Of a stretch of 64,000 nt of DNA, positions 1-8,474 are shown piece after piece. Positions within the stretch are counted from its first letter, which is position 1, and every line of letters starts with the position of its first letter. Below the pieces are notes generated by a model that was given only the letters and a program-made list of their open reading frames with translations, was not told the origin of the DNA and searched no databases. Made by a program: the position numbers and the translations under genes. Source of the DNA: JAUYQR01 sp963822435 (GTDB lineage Bacteria > Pseudomonadota > Alphaproteobacteria > Rhodobacterales > Rhodobacteraceae); assembly GCA_963822435.1 (NCBI GenBank), contig CAWGHN010000001.1, positions 437,168 through 501,167 on the forward strand. Reading direction: 5' to 3'.

Positions 1-980
1 TCGCCCGGTGCCAGACGGGCCGAGGGGAAATGTGGGTTGTTCGGCGAATCGGGGAAGCGCTGGGTTTCAGCCGCAAAGCCGGCAAACCGGGCGTAGTGCT
101 GGCCGGACTTGCCCGGTGTGCCATCGAAATGCGCGCCGGTATAAAGCTGCACGCCGGGTTCGGTAGTGGCCAGAGTCATGCTTCGTCCCGACAGAGGATC
201 GACCGCCCGCAGGCAAGGCCGCAGCCCGTCAGCCGCCGCCGGGGACGACAGGCAGAGGTTGTGGTCGAACCCGCCCGCATCCGGCAACGCAGCACCGATC
301 GGGCGCAATGTGCGGAAATCAAATGCCGTTCCGGCGACCGAGCGCACTTCGCCGGTCGGAATAAGGCGATCATCGACTGGCAGGTAGAACCCGGCATCTA
401 AGGACAAAAGCTGCCCCATCACATCGCCCGAGCCCTGCCCGGCAAGGTTGAAGTAGGCGTGGTTGACCATGTTGACCACGGTCGCCGCGTCTGTCGTGGC
501 GGTCATCTCGATCATCAGGTCCGCGCCGTCGATGCGGTAGGTCGTGCGCATCGTGACCGCGCCGGGATAGCCCATTTCGCCATCGGGCGATGCAGCGGCG
601 AAGGTAACATGCTGCGCTGACCGGCTGTCGATGGACCAGATCTTGCGATCAAACCCGTCTCGCCCGCCATGCAAATGCTGGCTGCCCTCGTTCTGATCGA
701 CTTGAACCTGACAGCCATCCAGCGCGAACCGCCCGCCCGCAATCCGGTTGGAGTAGCGCCCGCAGGTGGCGCCCAGATATCCGCCTTGGGTGCGCCAGTC
801 CTGCAACGTGTCATGGCCCAGCACGATGTCGGCGAGGGTGCCGTCGCGGTCGGGCACCCAAAGCTCGGCCAGTCGCGCGCCGTAGGTCAGCAGCACGACG
901 CGCAGGCCGTTGGCGCCAGACAGGGTTACGGCCGCGACATCGCGGCCGTCGATTTGCCCGATGATCGTGACGTCAGCCAT
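1..980 (-). CDS. Aldose 1-epimerase (mutarotase), C-terminus cut by window edge
   Basis: Interconverts alpha and beta anomers of aldoses in the cytoplasm. The ATG at 980 is preceded by AAGGGG, and 326 codons are visible before the window ends, so little is missing. Family landmarks are present: GRYSNRI and HLHGG in the N-terminal third, NHAYFNLAG with the catalytic His, and near the cut end FAAETQRFPDSPN, which carries the family's catalytic Glu. It is the last gene of the leftward chvE operon, 69 bases after the dehydrogenase. This fits supply of the right anomer to a sugar dehydrogenase or lactonase step not seen here. The family call is firm; the sugar is inferred. Confidence 0.9.
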   Translation of the reverse strand, partial: MADVTIIGQIDGRDVAAVTLSGANGLRVVLLTYGARLAELWVPDRDGTLADIVLGHDTLQDWRTQGGYLGATCGRYSNRIAGGRFALDGCQVQVDQNEGSQHLHGGRDGFDRKIWSIDSRSAQHVTFAAASPDGEMGYPGAVTMRTTYRIDGADLMIEMTATTDAATVVNMVNHAYFNLAGQGSGDVMGQLLSLDAGFYLPVDDRLIPTGEVRSVAGTAFDFRTLRPIGAALPDAGGFDHNLCLSSPAAADGLRPCLRAVDPLSGRSMTLATTEPGVQLYTGAHFDGTPGKSGQHYARFAGFAAETQRFPDSPNNPHFPSARLAPG

Positions 981-1012
981 CTGCGGCCCCTTTTCGCGCT
1001 ACTCTGACCAAT

Positions 1013-1066
1013 GTTTCGCTGCAGCCCGGCCCTACGCTGCAGCCCAGCCTTACGCTTCAGCCCAGT
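1013..1066. repeat. Three 18-bp imperfect tandem repeats at the 3' end of the dehydrogenase gene
   Basis: Units at 1013-1030, 1031-1048 and 1049-1066 share the core CGCTGCAGCCC (CGCTTCAGCCC in the last). The last unit encodes the C-terminal residues and stop of the dehydrogenase; the other two lie just behind it. This looks like duplication of the gene end. Confidence 0.7.
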
Positions 1067-2561
1067 CTTGCGGCAACAGGGCCGCCGGCATGTTCTGATA
1101 GGCCACCGGTCGCAGCCAGCGCCGGATCGACAGCGTGCCCACGGAGGTGGCGCCGAAGTTGGTCGAAGCCGGGTAAGGCCCGCCATGCACCTGCGCATCC
1201 ACCACCTCCACCCCGGTCGGGAAGCCATTGGCCAAAACCCGGCCGGCCTTGCGCTCAAGGATCGGCAGCAAGGCGCGGCCAAGGTCAAGGTCGGCATCGT
1301 CAAGGTGCAGTGTGCAGGTCAACTGGCCTTGCAGGCTGCGCGCGATGTCCTGCATTTCGGCCGCGTGATGCACGCGAATGATCAGGCCAAGCGGGCCGAA
1401 CACCTCTTCGGCAAGGGTGTGATCGGCCAGCCAGTCCGACCCCGCCACTTCAAACAGGTAGGGTGTGGCGTTGCGCCGGTCGCAGGTGGTGGTCAGCAGG
1501 GCGCGCACGCCGTGGCCAGCCGCGACCCGGTCGCGCCCGGCTCGGAAGGCCTCGGCAATTCCGTCGGTCAGCATGGTCTGCGCGGCAACACCCGCGACCG
1601 CCGTCTTGGCGGTATCCACAAAGGCATCCGCCTCGGGGCCATCGATCACGACCGCGATGCCGGGATTGGTGCAGAACTGACCCGCGCCAAGCGTCAGCGA
1701 GGCGGCCCAGCCCTTGGCGATGGCGTCACCCCGTGCGGCCACGGCGGCGGGCAACAGAAACATCGGGTTGACCGACCCGAGTTCGCCAAAGAACGGGATC
1801 GGCTCCGGCCGCGCGGCACACAGGTTGAACAGCGCGCGCCCCCCGGCAAGCGAGCCGGTAAACCCAACCGCCTTGATCAGCGGATGCTGCACCAAAGCCT
1901 CGCCCACGTCGCGCTTGCCGCCCTGCACCAGACTGAACGTGCCCGCAGGCATCCCGCAGGCCTTGATCGCCGCGTCAATCGCCTGGGCCACGATCTCGCC
2001 GGTGCCGGGGTGGGCGGAGTGGCCCTTGACCACCACCGGGCATCCGGCCGCGAGCGCCGAGGCCGTGTCGCCGCCGGCGACCGAAAACGCGAGCGGGAAG
2101 TTCGACGCGCCGAACACCGCAACCGGGCCGATGGGCCGCTGGATCAGCTTCAGGTCCGGGCGCGGCGCGGGCTGGCGGTCAGGCAGCGCCGCATCGTGCC
2201 GCCGATCCAGCCATCCGTCCTTCAGGATATGGGCGGCGAACAACCGCAACTGGCCCGTCGTGCGCCCCCGCTCGCCTTCCAGACGTGCTGCGGGCAGGCC
2301 GGTTTCCTGGGCGCCGATCTCGGTGATCTCGGCGCCGCGCGCGTCGATTTCCTCTGCAATTCGGGTCAGGAACGCTGCCCGCTCGGCCCGCGACGTGGCC
2401 GCATAGGCCGGAAACGCCGCCTCCGCCGCCTCACACGCGGCGGCGACATGCGCAGGCGTGCCGACCGAAAAGTCATGCGACGGCCCATGCGCGGGCGACG
2501 AGGCGAAGGTTTGGGCGTCGCCCACCCATTCGCCCGCGATCAGGTGTTTTCCGGTCAGCAT
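1050..2561 (-). CDS. 2,5-dioxovalerate (alpha-ketoglutaric semialdehyde) dehydrogenase, NADP+
   Basis: ALDH-superfamily enzyme of 503 residues that oxidises 2,5-dioxopentanoate to 2-oxoglutarate, the last step of non-phosphorylating pentose and sugar-acid pathways. It shows FGASNFPLAFSVAGGDTASA near residue 145, typical of this subfamily, the Glu motif FFGELGSVNP and the catalytic Cys in GAGQFCTNPG. The ATG at 2561 has GAGG 5-8 bases upstream. A TTG at 2585 would overlap the previous stop and add eight residues, but is less likely. It sits directly behind gguC, which is predicted to make its substrate. Confidence 0.88.
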   Translation of the reverse strand: MLTGKHLIAGEWVGDAQTFASSPAHGPSHDFSVGTPAHVAAACEAAEAAFPAYAATSRAERAAFLTRIAEEIDARGAEITEIGAQETGLPAARLEGERGRTTGQLRLFAAHILKDGWLDRRHDAALPDRQPAPRPDLKLIQRPIGPVAVFGASNFPLAFSVAGGDTASALAAGCPVVVKGHSAHPGTGEIVAQAIDAAIKACGMPAGTFSLVQGGKRDVGEALVQHPLIKAVGFTGSLAGGRALFNLCAARPEPIPFFGELGSVNPMFLLPAAVAARGDAIAKGWAASLTLGAGQFCTNPGIAVVIDGPEADAFVDTAKTAVAGVAAQTMLTDGIAEAFRAGRDRVAAGHGVRALLTTTCDRRNATPYLFEVAGSDWLADHTLAEEVFGPLGLIIRVHHAAEMQDIARSLQGQLTCTLHLDDADLDLGRALLPILERKAGRVLANGFPTGVEVVDAQVHGGPYPASTNFGATSVGTLSIRRWLRPVAYQNMPAALLPQDWAEA

Positions 2562-2581
2562 GATGGCCTCGAATTCGGTGG

Positions 2582-3550
2582 TCAAAGGGGCAGGACGGCC
2601 GTCGCGCCCTTGGTCTTGGGGGCAAACGACAGCGGGTTGCGCAGCGGTTGGCCGAAGGCATCGGCCTCGATCTCGAACACATCGCCGGGTTCGGTCTTGA
2701 TCCCGTCGGCATAGGACAGCGTGGCGGTGCCGAAGAAATGCACATGCAGATCGCCCGGCTGGCAGAAGATGCCGTACTTGAAGTGGTGATGCTCAAGATT
2801 CGCCAGCGTGTGCGACATGTTCGCCTCGCCGCTGAGGAACGGCTTTTCCCACAACGTCTTGCCGCCCCGCAGGATTCGGCTGGTGCCGCGCACATCGGCG
2901 GGCAAGTCGCCCACGAGGATTTCAGGCCCGTAGGACGCGACGCGCAGCTTGGAATGGGCCAGCCAGAGGTAGTTCACCCGTTCCGTGACATGGTCGGAAA
3001 ACTCGTTGCCCAAGGCCCAGCCGATCCGGTAGGGCGCGCCGTTCGGGCCGATCAGGTAGACGCCCGCCACCTCCGGCTCTTCGCCGCCATCCTCGGCGCA
3101 GGCCGGGGCTTCAAGGGCAGCACCGGGGGCGACGGCAGCATGGCCGTTGCCCTTGTAGAACCACTCGGGCTGCGCGCCCACGTCGCCCTTGGCGGGACGA
3201 CCGGCTTCCAGCCCCATGCGGAACATCTTCATGCTGTCGGTCAGCGTCTCGGCCCCTTCCAGCTTGGCGTGCATCGCGTCGCGCGCCGAGGCCGAGCCAA
3301 GGTGCGTCAACCCCGTGCCGGTCAGGTGCAGGTGCGCCGGATCGGGGTGGCTGACCGGCAATTCGAACGTGGCGCGGCTCAGGTCCACCGTCTCACCCAG
3401 ACCCCGGCGCGCCACTTCTTCGGCCAGCCCGTGCCCCGCCGCAATCGCCGCCGTGGCCAGTTCGTAGACCGACGCCGTGCCTTGCACCCGCCGCGCCTCA
3501 TCCCCTGTCCGGGCCACGACGCCCGCGCCCTTGACCGTCGATAGATGCAT
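2582..3550 (-). CDS. gguC: AraD1/GguC-family protein (FAH fold), probable 2-keto-3-deoxy sugar acid dehydratase
   Basis: A 322-residue protein of the fumarylacetoacetate-hydrolase-like AraD1 family, found next to gguA and gguB in Agrobacterium-type loci. Recognisable stretches are LTGTGLTHLGSASARDAMH near residue 75, VAGVYLIGPNGAPYRIG, and LEHHHFKYGIFCQPGDLHVHFFGT in the C-terminal part. Family members are thought to convert 2-keto-3-deoxy-pentonate to 2-oxoglutarate semialdehyde, which the next gene would oxidise. ATG 3550 is preceded by GAGGCAGGAC; a GTG at 3562 overlaps the gguB stop. The function follows from family and neighbours and is not proven by motif. Confidence 0.82.
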   Translation of the reverse strand: MHLSTVKGAGVVARTGDEARRVQGTASVYELATAAIAAGHGLAEEVARRGLGETVDLSRATFELPVSHPDPAHLHLTGTGLTHLGSASARDAMHAKLEGAETLTDSMKMFRMGLEAGRPAKGDVGAQPEWFYKGNGHAAVAPGAALEAPACAEDGGEEPEVAGVYLIGPNGAPYRIGWALGNEFSDHVTERVNYLWLAHSKLRVASYGPEILVGDLPADVRGTSRILRGGKTLWEKPFLSGEANMSHTLANLEHHHFKYGIFCQPGDLHVHFFGTATLSYADGIKTEPGDVFEIEADAFGQPLRNPLSFAPKTKGATAVLPL

Positions 3551-3558
3551 GTCCTGCC

Positions 3559-4731
3559 TCACTTGTTCTTGTTGTAGACGTCGAAGATCACGGCAGCCAG
3601 CAGCACCAGACCCTTGATCATCTGCTGGTAGTCGATGCCGACGCCAAGGATCGACATGCCCATGTTCATCACGCCCATGATCAAGGCGCCGATCACCACG
3701 CCGACGATCTTGCCCGAGCCGCCCGCCATCGCGGCCCCACCGATGAACACGGCGGCAATCGCATCAAGCTCGAACCCCGTGCCGGCCTTCGGCGTGGCCG
3801 AGTTCAGGCGCGCGGTCACCATCATGCCCGCCAGCGCCGCCAGCACGCCCATGTTCACAAAGCAGAAAAACACCAGCCGTTCGGTGCGGATGCCCGACAG
3901 CTTGGCCGCCTTTTCATTGCCGCCGGTGGCATAGATGCGCCGCCCCTGCACGGTGTTTTCGGTGAAGAAGGCGTAAAGCACGATCAGCACCGTCAGCACG
4001 ATCAGCACATTCGGCAGCCCCCGGAACGAGGCCAGCTGATAGCCCACGAACGCCGTCGCCGCCGCGATCACCGCCGTGCGGCCCCAGAACAGGCCCGCCG
4101 GTTCCGGCGTCACGCCGAATTCGGCATCACGCGCCCGCGCCCGCACACCGATCCAGACCACGGCACCAATCGCCAGCGCCGTGATGATCAGCGTCAGACC
4201 ATGCGGCTTCATCAGCCCGGTCGGATCGGGGATGAACCCCGACGACATCGCCTGAAACGCCTTCGGAAACGGCCCGATGTTCTGGCCACCGAGCATCAGC
4301 ATCGTGGCCCCGCGAAACACCATCATCCCCGCCAGCGTCACGATGAACGACGGGATGCGCCAGAACGCCACCCAATAGCCCTGCGCCGCCCCGATCGCCC
4401 CGCCGACCATCAGCGTCAGCACGATCACGACCGGCACCGGCAGGTCCAGATCCACCGTCAGCCACGCCGCCACCGCCCCGGTGAACGCCGCGACCGACCC
4501 CACCGACAGGTCGATATGCCCCGACACGATGATCAGCAGCATCCCCAGCGCGAGGATGATGACATGCCCGTTTTGCAGGAAGATGTTGGTGATGTTCGGC
4601 GCTTGCAGGAACATCGGCTTGCCCTGCGCCGACACCAGGATCGAGAACAGGACCACGATGGCGACCAGCGCCAGCAGCATCCCGTTTTCGCGCAGGTGTC
4701 CCCCCAGTGCGCTTTGCTTTGGTTCCGACAT
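3559..4731 (-). CDS. gguB: Multiple-sugar ABC transporter permease (MmsB/GguB type)
   Basis: Inner-membrane permease of 390 residues with about ten hydrophobic segments. It carries the CUT2 signature ILALGMLLIIVSGHIDLSVGS near residue 60 and the conserved tail AIAAVFIGGAAMAGGSGK. It is longer than RbsC-type permeases, as usual for GguB/MmsB, with an inserted segment near residues 165-215. The ATG directly follows the gguA stop, so translation is coupled. It forms the pore with gguA and receives sugar from chvE. Confidence 0.92.
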   Translation of the reverse strand: MSEPKQSALGGHLRENGMLLALVAIVVLFSILVSAQGKPMFLQAPNITNIFLQNGHVIILALGMLLIIVSGHIDLSVGSVAAFTGAVAAWLTVDLDLPVPVVIVLTLMVGGAIGAAQGYWVAFWRIPSFIVTLAGMMVFRGATMLMLGGQNIGPFPKAFQAMSSGFIPDPTGLMKPHGLTLIITALAIGAVVWIGVRARARDAEFGVTPEPAGLFWGRTAVIAAATAFVGYQLASFRGLPNVLIVLTVLIVLYAFFTENTVQGRRIYATGGNEKAAKLSGIRTERLVFFCFVNMGVLAALAGMMVTARLNSATPKAGTGFELDAIAAVFIGGAAMAGGSGKIVGVVIGALIMGVMNMGMSILGVGIDYQQMIKGLVLLAAVIFDVYNKNK

Positions 4732-6261
4732 TCAGGCCACCCTCCCCACATCCTTGACGATCAGCGCCATGATCTTTTCCTGACTTGCCTCTTCGCGCGT
4801 CAGTTCGCCCACGATCCGGCCTTCGTTCATCACGTAGATCCGGTCGCACATCCCCAGCAGTTCCGGCATTTCCGAGCTGATCATCAGGATGCCGCGGCCC
4901 TGTTCGGCCAGCTCCTTCATGATCGTGTAAATCTCGAACTTCGCGCCCACATCGATGCCGCGCGTGGGTTCATCAAGGATCAAAAGCGCGGGGTCGGTGA
5001 ACAGCCATTTCGACAGCACGACCTTCTGCTGGTTGCCGCCCGACAGGTTCACCACCTTTTGCTGCACGCCGGGCGTGCGGATCGCCAGTTGCTTGCGGTA
5101 GCCTTCCGCCACCTGCGCCTCGCGGCGTTTGTCGAGGATCGAGCGCGTCGCGATGCCGGCAAGGTTCGCAAGGCTGATGTTGCGCAGAATCGGTTCGTCA
5201 AGGATCAGGCCCAGCGCCTTGCGGTCCTCGGTCACATAGGAAATCCCCGCCGCAATCGCCTTTGACACGGTCGACACGTCCACCGGCTTGCCGTGCATCC
5301 TGACGCCGCCCTGATGGCCCTTGCCGTAGCTGCGCCCGAAGACCGACATCGCAAGTTCGGTGCGCCCTGTGCCCATCAGTCCGGCGATGCCGACGATCTC
5401 GCCCTTGCGGACGTTCATCGACACGTTCTTGATCATCTGGCGCCCGGCCTGTTCGGGGTGCCAGCAGGACCAGCCCTCCACCTCGAACAACACCTCGCCG
5501 GGGTGGCTTTCCCGTTCGGGATAGCGGTGCGCCATGTCGCGGCCCACCATGTCGCGGATGATGCGGTCTTCGGAAATTTCGGCCTTGCCCAGGGTGGATA
5601 CGGCGGCCCCGTCGCGGATCACGGTGATCCGGTCGGCCACGCGGGAAATCTCGTTCAGCTTGTGGCTGATGATGATCTGGGTGACGCCCTGCGCCTTCAA
5701 CTCCAGCATCAGGTCCAGCAAACGATCGGCGTCCGCCTCCTGCAAGGCGGCGGTCGGTTCGTCCAGGATCAGCAGGCGCACGTTCTTCGACAGTGCCTTC
5801 GCAATCTCGATCAACTGCTGCTTGCCGACGCCCAGCTTGCCCACCACCGCGCTTGGTGGTTCGTTCAGGCCCACGCGGCGCAACAGCTCGCCCGTCTTCT
5901 GAAACGCCAGCGGCCACGAGATCACGCCCTTCGACGCCACCTCGTTGCCCATGAACAGGTTCTCGGCGATCGACAGAAGCGGGATCAGCGCAAGTTCCTG
6001 ATGGATGATGATGATGCCCTTTTCCTCGCTGTCGCGGATGCGCCGGTTGCGCAAGGGCTGGCCGTCATAGGTGATCTCCCCCTCGAAGCTGCCATGCGGG
6101 TAAACCCCCGACAGCACCTTCATCAGCGTCGATTTGCCGGCACCGTTTTCGCCACAGATCGCATGGATTTCCCCGGCCTCAACCGTCAGGCTGACCCGGT
6201 CAAGCGCCTTCACGCCCGGGAAGACCATCGAGATCTCCCGCATTTCCAGAAGTGTCGACAT
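4732..6261 (-). CDS. gguA: Multiple-sugar ABC transporter ATP-binding protein (MmsA/GguA type)
   Basis: Tandem ABC ATPase of 509 residues that powers sugar import. The N-terminal half has the Walker A GENGAGKST and Walker B LLILDEPTAAL. The C-terminal half has a degenerate P-loop region (GLMGTGRTE), then LSGGNQQKVVLSKWL and LLILDEPTRGIDVGAK, the usual asymmetry of sugar-type double ATPases. The ATG at 6261 has GGAGGGG directly upstream; an upstream in-frame start at 6276 lacks this. It lies between chvE and gguB in the operon. Confidence 0.93.
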   Translation of the reverse strand: MSTLLEMREISMVFPGVKALDRVSLTVEAGEIHAICGENGAGKSTLMKVLSGVYPHGSFEGEITYDGQPLRNRRIRDSEEKGIIIIHQELALIPLLSIAENLFMGNEVASKGVISWPLAFQKTGELLRRVGLNEPPSAVVGKLGVGKQQLIEIAKALSKNVRLLILDEPTAALQEADADRLLDLMLELKAQGVTQIIISHKLNEISRVADRITVIRDGAAVSTLGKAEISEDRIIRDMVGRDMAHRYPERESHPGEVLFEVEGWSCWHPEQAGRQMIKNVSMNVRKGEIVGIAGLMGTGRTELAMSVFGRSYGKGHQGGVRMHGKPVDVSTVSKAIAAGISYVTEDRKALGLILDEPILRNISLANLAGIATRSILDKRREAQVAEGYRKQLAIRTPGVQQKVVNLSGGNQQKVVLSKWLFTDPALLILDEPTRGIDVGAKFEIYTIMKELAEQGRGILMISSEMPELLGMCDRIYVMNEGRIVGELTREEASQEKIMALIVKDVGRVA

Positions 6262-6280
6262 CGCCCCTCCCCGCAAGGAA

Positions 6281-6309
6281 CCTGCCTGCGCGACAATGGC
6301 GCAGGCAGG
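6281..6309 (-). terminator. Hairpin between chvE and gguA
   Basis: A perfect 11-bp stem (CCTGCCTGCGC with GCGCAGGCAGG) and 7-base loop lie in the 63-base gap after the binding-protein gene. No T-run follows, so it is more likely a partial terminator or mRNA 3' stabiliser that lets the binding protein be made in excess. Confidence 0.6.
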
Positions 6310-6324
6310 CCCGTCCAGATCAGC

Positions 6325-7395
6325 TTACTTCAGCTGGTCAGCGGTATAGTAGCCCGAACCGACGAGGATTTCTTCGTAGTTCGACAGGTTCACCGACACC
6401 GGCTCCAACAGATACGACGGCACGACCTTGACGCCGTTGTTGTAGGTTTCGGTATCGTTGATTTCCGGCTCGCCACCGGCAAGCACGGCGTCAACCATCT
6501 TCACGGTCACCTTGGCCAGTTCGCGGGTGTCCTTGAATACGGTCGAATACTGCTCGCCCGCGATCATCGACTTCACCGACGGAATTTCAGCATCCTGCCC
6601 GGTGACGATCGGCATCTTCATGTCGCCCGAGCCGTAGCCGACGCCTTTCAAGGACGAGATGATGCCGATGGAAAGCCCGTCATACGGCGACAGCGCGCCA
6701 TGCAACTGCTTGTCGCCGTAGTTCGACGACAGAAGGTTGTCCATCCGCGCCTGCGCCACCGCGCCATCCCAGCGCAGCGTGCCGACCACGTCCATGCCCG
6801 TCTGACCCGAGGGGATAGCGATGTCGCCCGCGTCGATCATCGGCTGCAGAACGCTCATCGCGCCGTCGTAGAAGAAGAACGCGTTGTTGTCGTCGGGCGA
6901 GCCGCCGAACAGTTCCACGTTCCACGGCTTCACGTCGCCGAAGCGTTCCTTCAGACCGGCAACCAGCGATTCCGCCTGCTGCACGCCCACCTTGAAGTTG
7001 TCAAAGGTCGCATAATAGTCGACCGAGCCGCTGTCGCGGATCAGGCGGTCATAGGCGATGATCTTGATGCCTTGCGCGGCGGCGTTGTCCAGCGCGTTGG
7101 ACAGCGTGGTGCCGTCGATGGCCGCGATCACCAGCGCCTTGACGCCCGATGTGATCATGTTCTCGATCTGGCTCAGCTGCGTCGGGATATCATCCTCGGC
7201 ATATTGCAGGTCGACGGTGTAGCCAGCCTCGGTGAACGCCTTCACCATCGACTCGCCGTCCGAAATCCAGCGCGACGAGGATTTGGTCGGCATCGCGATA
7301 CCGACGGCTCCCTTGTCTTGGGCGAATGCGGGCAACGCCGACAGGACGGCGGTCGTACCGGCAAGGGCGATAAGCCCGCGGCGGGTCAAATTCAT
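6325..7395 (-). CDS. chvE: Periplasmic multiple-sugar-binding protein (ChvE type)
   Basis: A 356-residue binding protein with a Sec signal peptide (MNLTRRGLIALAGTTAVLS, cleavage after PAFA). The mature part begins GAVGIAMPTKSSSRWISDG, the ChvE/MmsE-type start, followed by the periplasmic-binding-protein blocks VKALVIAAIDGTTL and IIAYDRLI. In Agrobacterium ChvE binds several aldoses and also signals to VirA; no vir gene is seen here. ATG 7395 has GGGAGGAAACAG upstream. It is the first gene of the leftward operon and divergent from gbpR. Confidence 0.93.
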   Translation of the reverse strand: MNLTRRGLIALAGTTAVLSALPAFAQDKGAVGIAMPTKSSSRWISDGESMVKAFTEAGYTVDLQYAEDDIPTQLSQIENMITSGVKALVIAAIDGTTLSNALDNAAAQGIKIIAYDRLIRDSGSVDYYATFDNFKVGVQQAESLVAGLKERFGDVKPWNVELFGGSPDDNNAFFFYDGAMSVLQPMIDAGDIAIPSGQTGMDVVGTLRWDGAVAQARMDNLLSSNYGDKQLHGALSPYDGLSIGIISSLKGVGYGSGDMKMPIVTGQDAEIPSVKSMIAGEQYSTVFKDTRELAKVTVKMVDAVLAGGEPEINDTETYNNGVKVVPSYLLEPVSVNLSNYEEILVGSGYYTADQLK

Positions 7396-7429
7396 CTGTT
7401 TCCTCCCGATGAAATCTGGTGTTCCGCAC

Positions 7430-7456
7430 TGAGCACACATTGACGTCCGGTGCTCA
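7430..7456. promoter_or_regulatory. Inverted repeat TGAGCAC-N13-GTGCTCA between chvE and gbpR
   Basis: Perfect 7-bp arms at 7430-7436 and 7450-7456 are centred 20 bp (two helical turns) apart in the divergent promoter region. This is a plausible binding site for the LysR-type protein encoded next to it. Confidence 0.5.
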
Positions 7457-7532
7457 CGTACGCGGCGCAGATTGCGTCGAAGACATATATCTGTCAATTG
7501 TCGGTTACGGTGCCAGACATGACGGAAATGCC

Positions 7533-8465
7533 ATGAATACTTCGGTTCAGCCCCTCGCCTCGCTGCTGCGCCAGTTGAAGCCTGTCCAGTTGCGGCTGCT
7601 GGCCGAGTTGAACAACAGCCAGGCGCTTGGTGTGGCGGCGGCACGGGTCGGCATCGCGCAACCCGCCGCCTCGCGCCACATGGCCGAGATGGAGGCGCTG
7701 CTTGGCCTTGCGCTGCACGAACGGCAGGGGCGCGGCCTGACCCTGACCCGCGTGGGCGAGGCACTGGCCCGCCGCGCTGCCCGCATCCAGATCGAGCTTG
7801 CCGACGCCGCCCGCGACATTTCCGAAGCGGCCACCGGCCGTTCCGGCGTGGTGCGCGTGGGGGCGGTCACCGGCCCGGCCCTCAGCCTTGTGCTGCCCGC
7901 CCTGACCGAGTTCCAGCGCCTTTACCCGGAATTCCGCGCCGAAGTCACTGTCGCCACCTCGGTCCACCTCTGTGAACAGGTGCGCGCCGGGCAACTGGAT
8001 TTCGCCCTCGCCCGCCTCAGCCTTGGCGAAACCCAGCTTGACGCCCGCCGCATCGCGGGAGAGCCGCTGTCGCTTGTGGTGCGGCGCGGTCATCCGCTTG
8101 TGGTGCTGCCGAACATCACCCTCGACGACCTTCTGCGCTACGAATGGGTGATGGGCGATGACGAAACGCTCTTGACCCAGACCGTCATGGCCCGGCTTGC
8201 AGACCTGCATGCGCCCGCGCCGCTACGGCGTATTTCCACCTCGTCGTTCCTGTTCACGCTGGCGCTCTTGAACCAGACCGACGCCATTGCCCCGCTGGCC
8301 ACGCCCGTCGCCACCAGCTTTTCCGGCAACCCCTCGGTGCCGTTCGTGTCGCTTCCGCATGATCTTGGCTTGACGGTTGCACCATTCAGCCTGGTGACCC
8401 GCGTTGGCGCACGCCTGACACCGTCAGCCCAGCGGCTGGCCGATGCGATCCTTGCCATGGCCTGA
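7533..8465 (+). CDS. gbpR: LysR-type regulator of the sugar operon (GbpR-like)
   Basis: A 310-residue LysR protein. The N-terminal winged helix contains VAAARVGIAQPAASRHMAEME near residues 33-53, and the effector-binding domain follows from about residue 95. It is divergent from chvE, the classic place of gbpR, which controls the chvE operon in response to sugars in Agrobacterium and Azospirillum. ATG 7533 has GGAAA upstream; earlier in-frame starts would lie in the promoter region. Its end is only nine bases from the end of the convergent downstream gene. Confidence 0.82.
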   Translation: MNTSVQPLASLLRQLKPVQLRLLAELNNSQALGVAAARVGIAQPAASRHMAEMEALLGLALHERQGRGLTLTRVGEALARRAARIQIELADAARDISEAATGRSGVVRVGAVTGPALSLVLPALTEFQRLYPEFRAEVTVATSVHLCEQVRAGQLDFALARLSLGETQLDARRIAGEPLSLVVRRGHPLVVLPNITLDDLLRYEWVMGDDETLLTQTVMARLADLHAPAPLRRISTSSFLFTLALLNQTDAIAPLATPVATSFSGNPSVPFVSLPHDLGLTVAPFSLVTRVGARLTPSAQRLADAILAMA

Positions 8466-8474
8466 CGGCTGCTG

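Noticed and set aside
1011..2714. Long rightward frame of 567 codons opposite the dehydrogenase
   Set aside because: Shadow of the GC-rich leftward gene; Arg/Gly/His-rich composition, no family likeness.
5293..7443. Rightward frame of 716 codons opposite gguA and chvE
   Set aside because: Antisense shadow across two firm genes; composition typical of reverse-strand GC bias.
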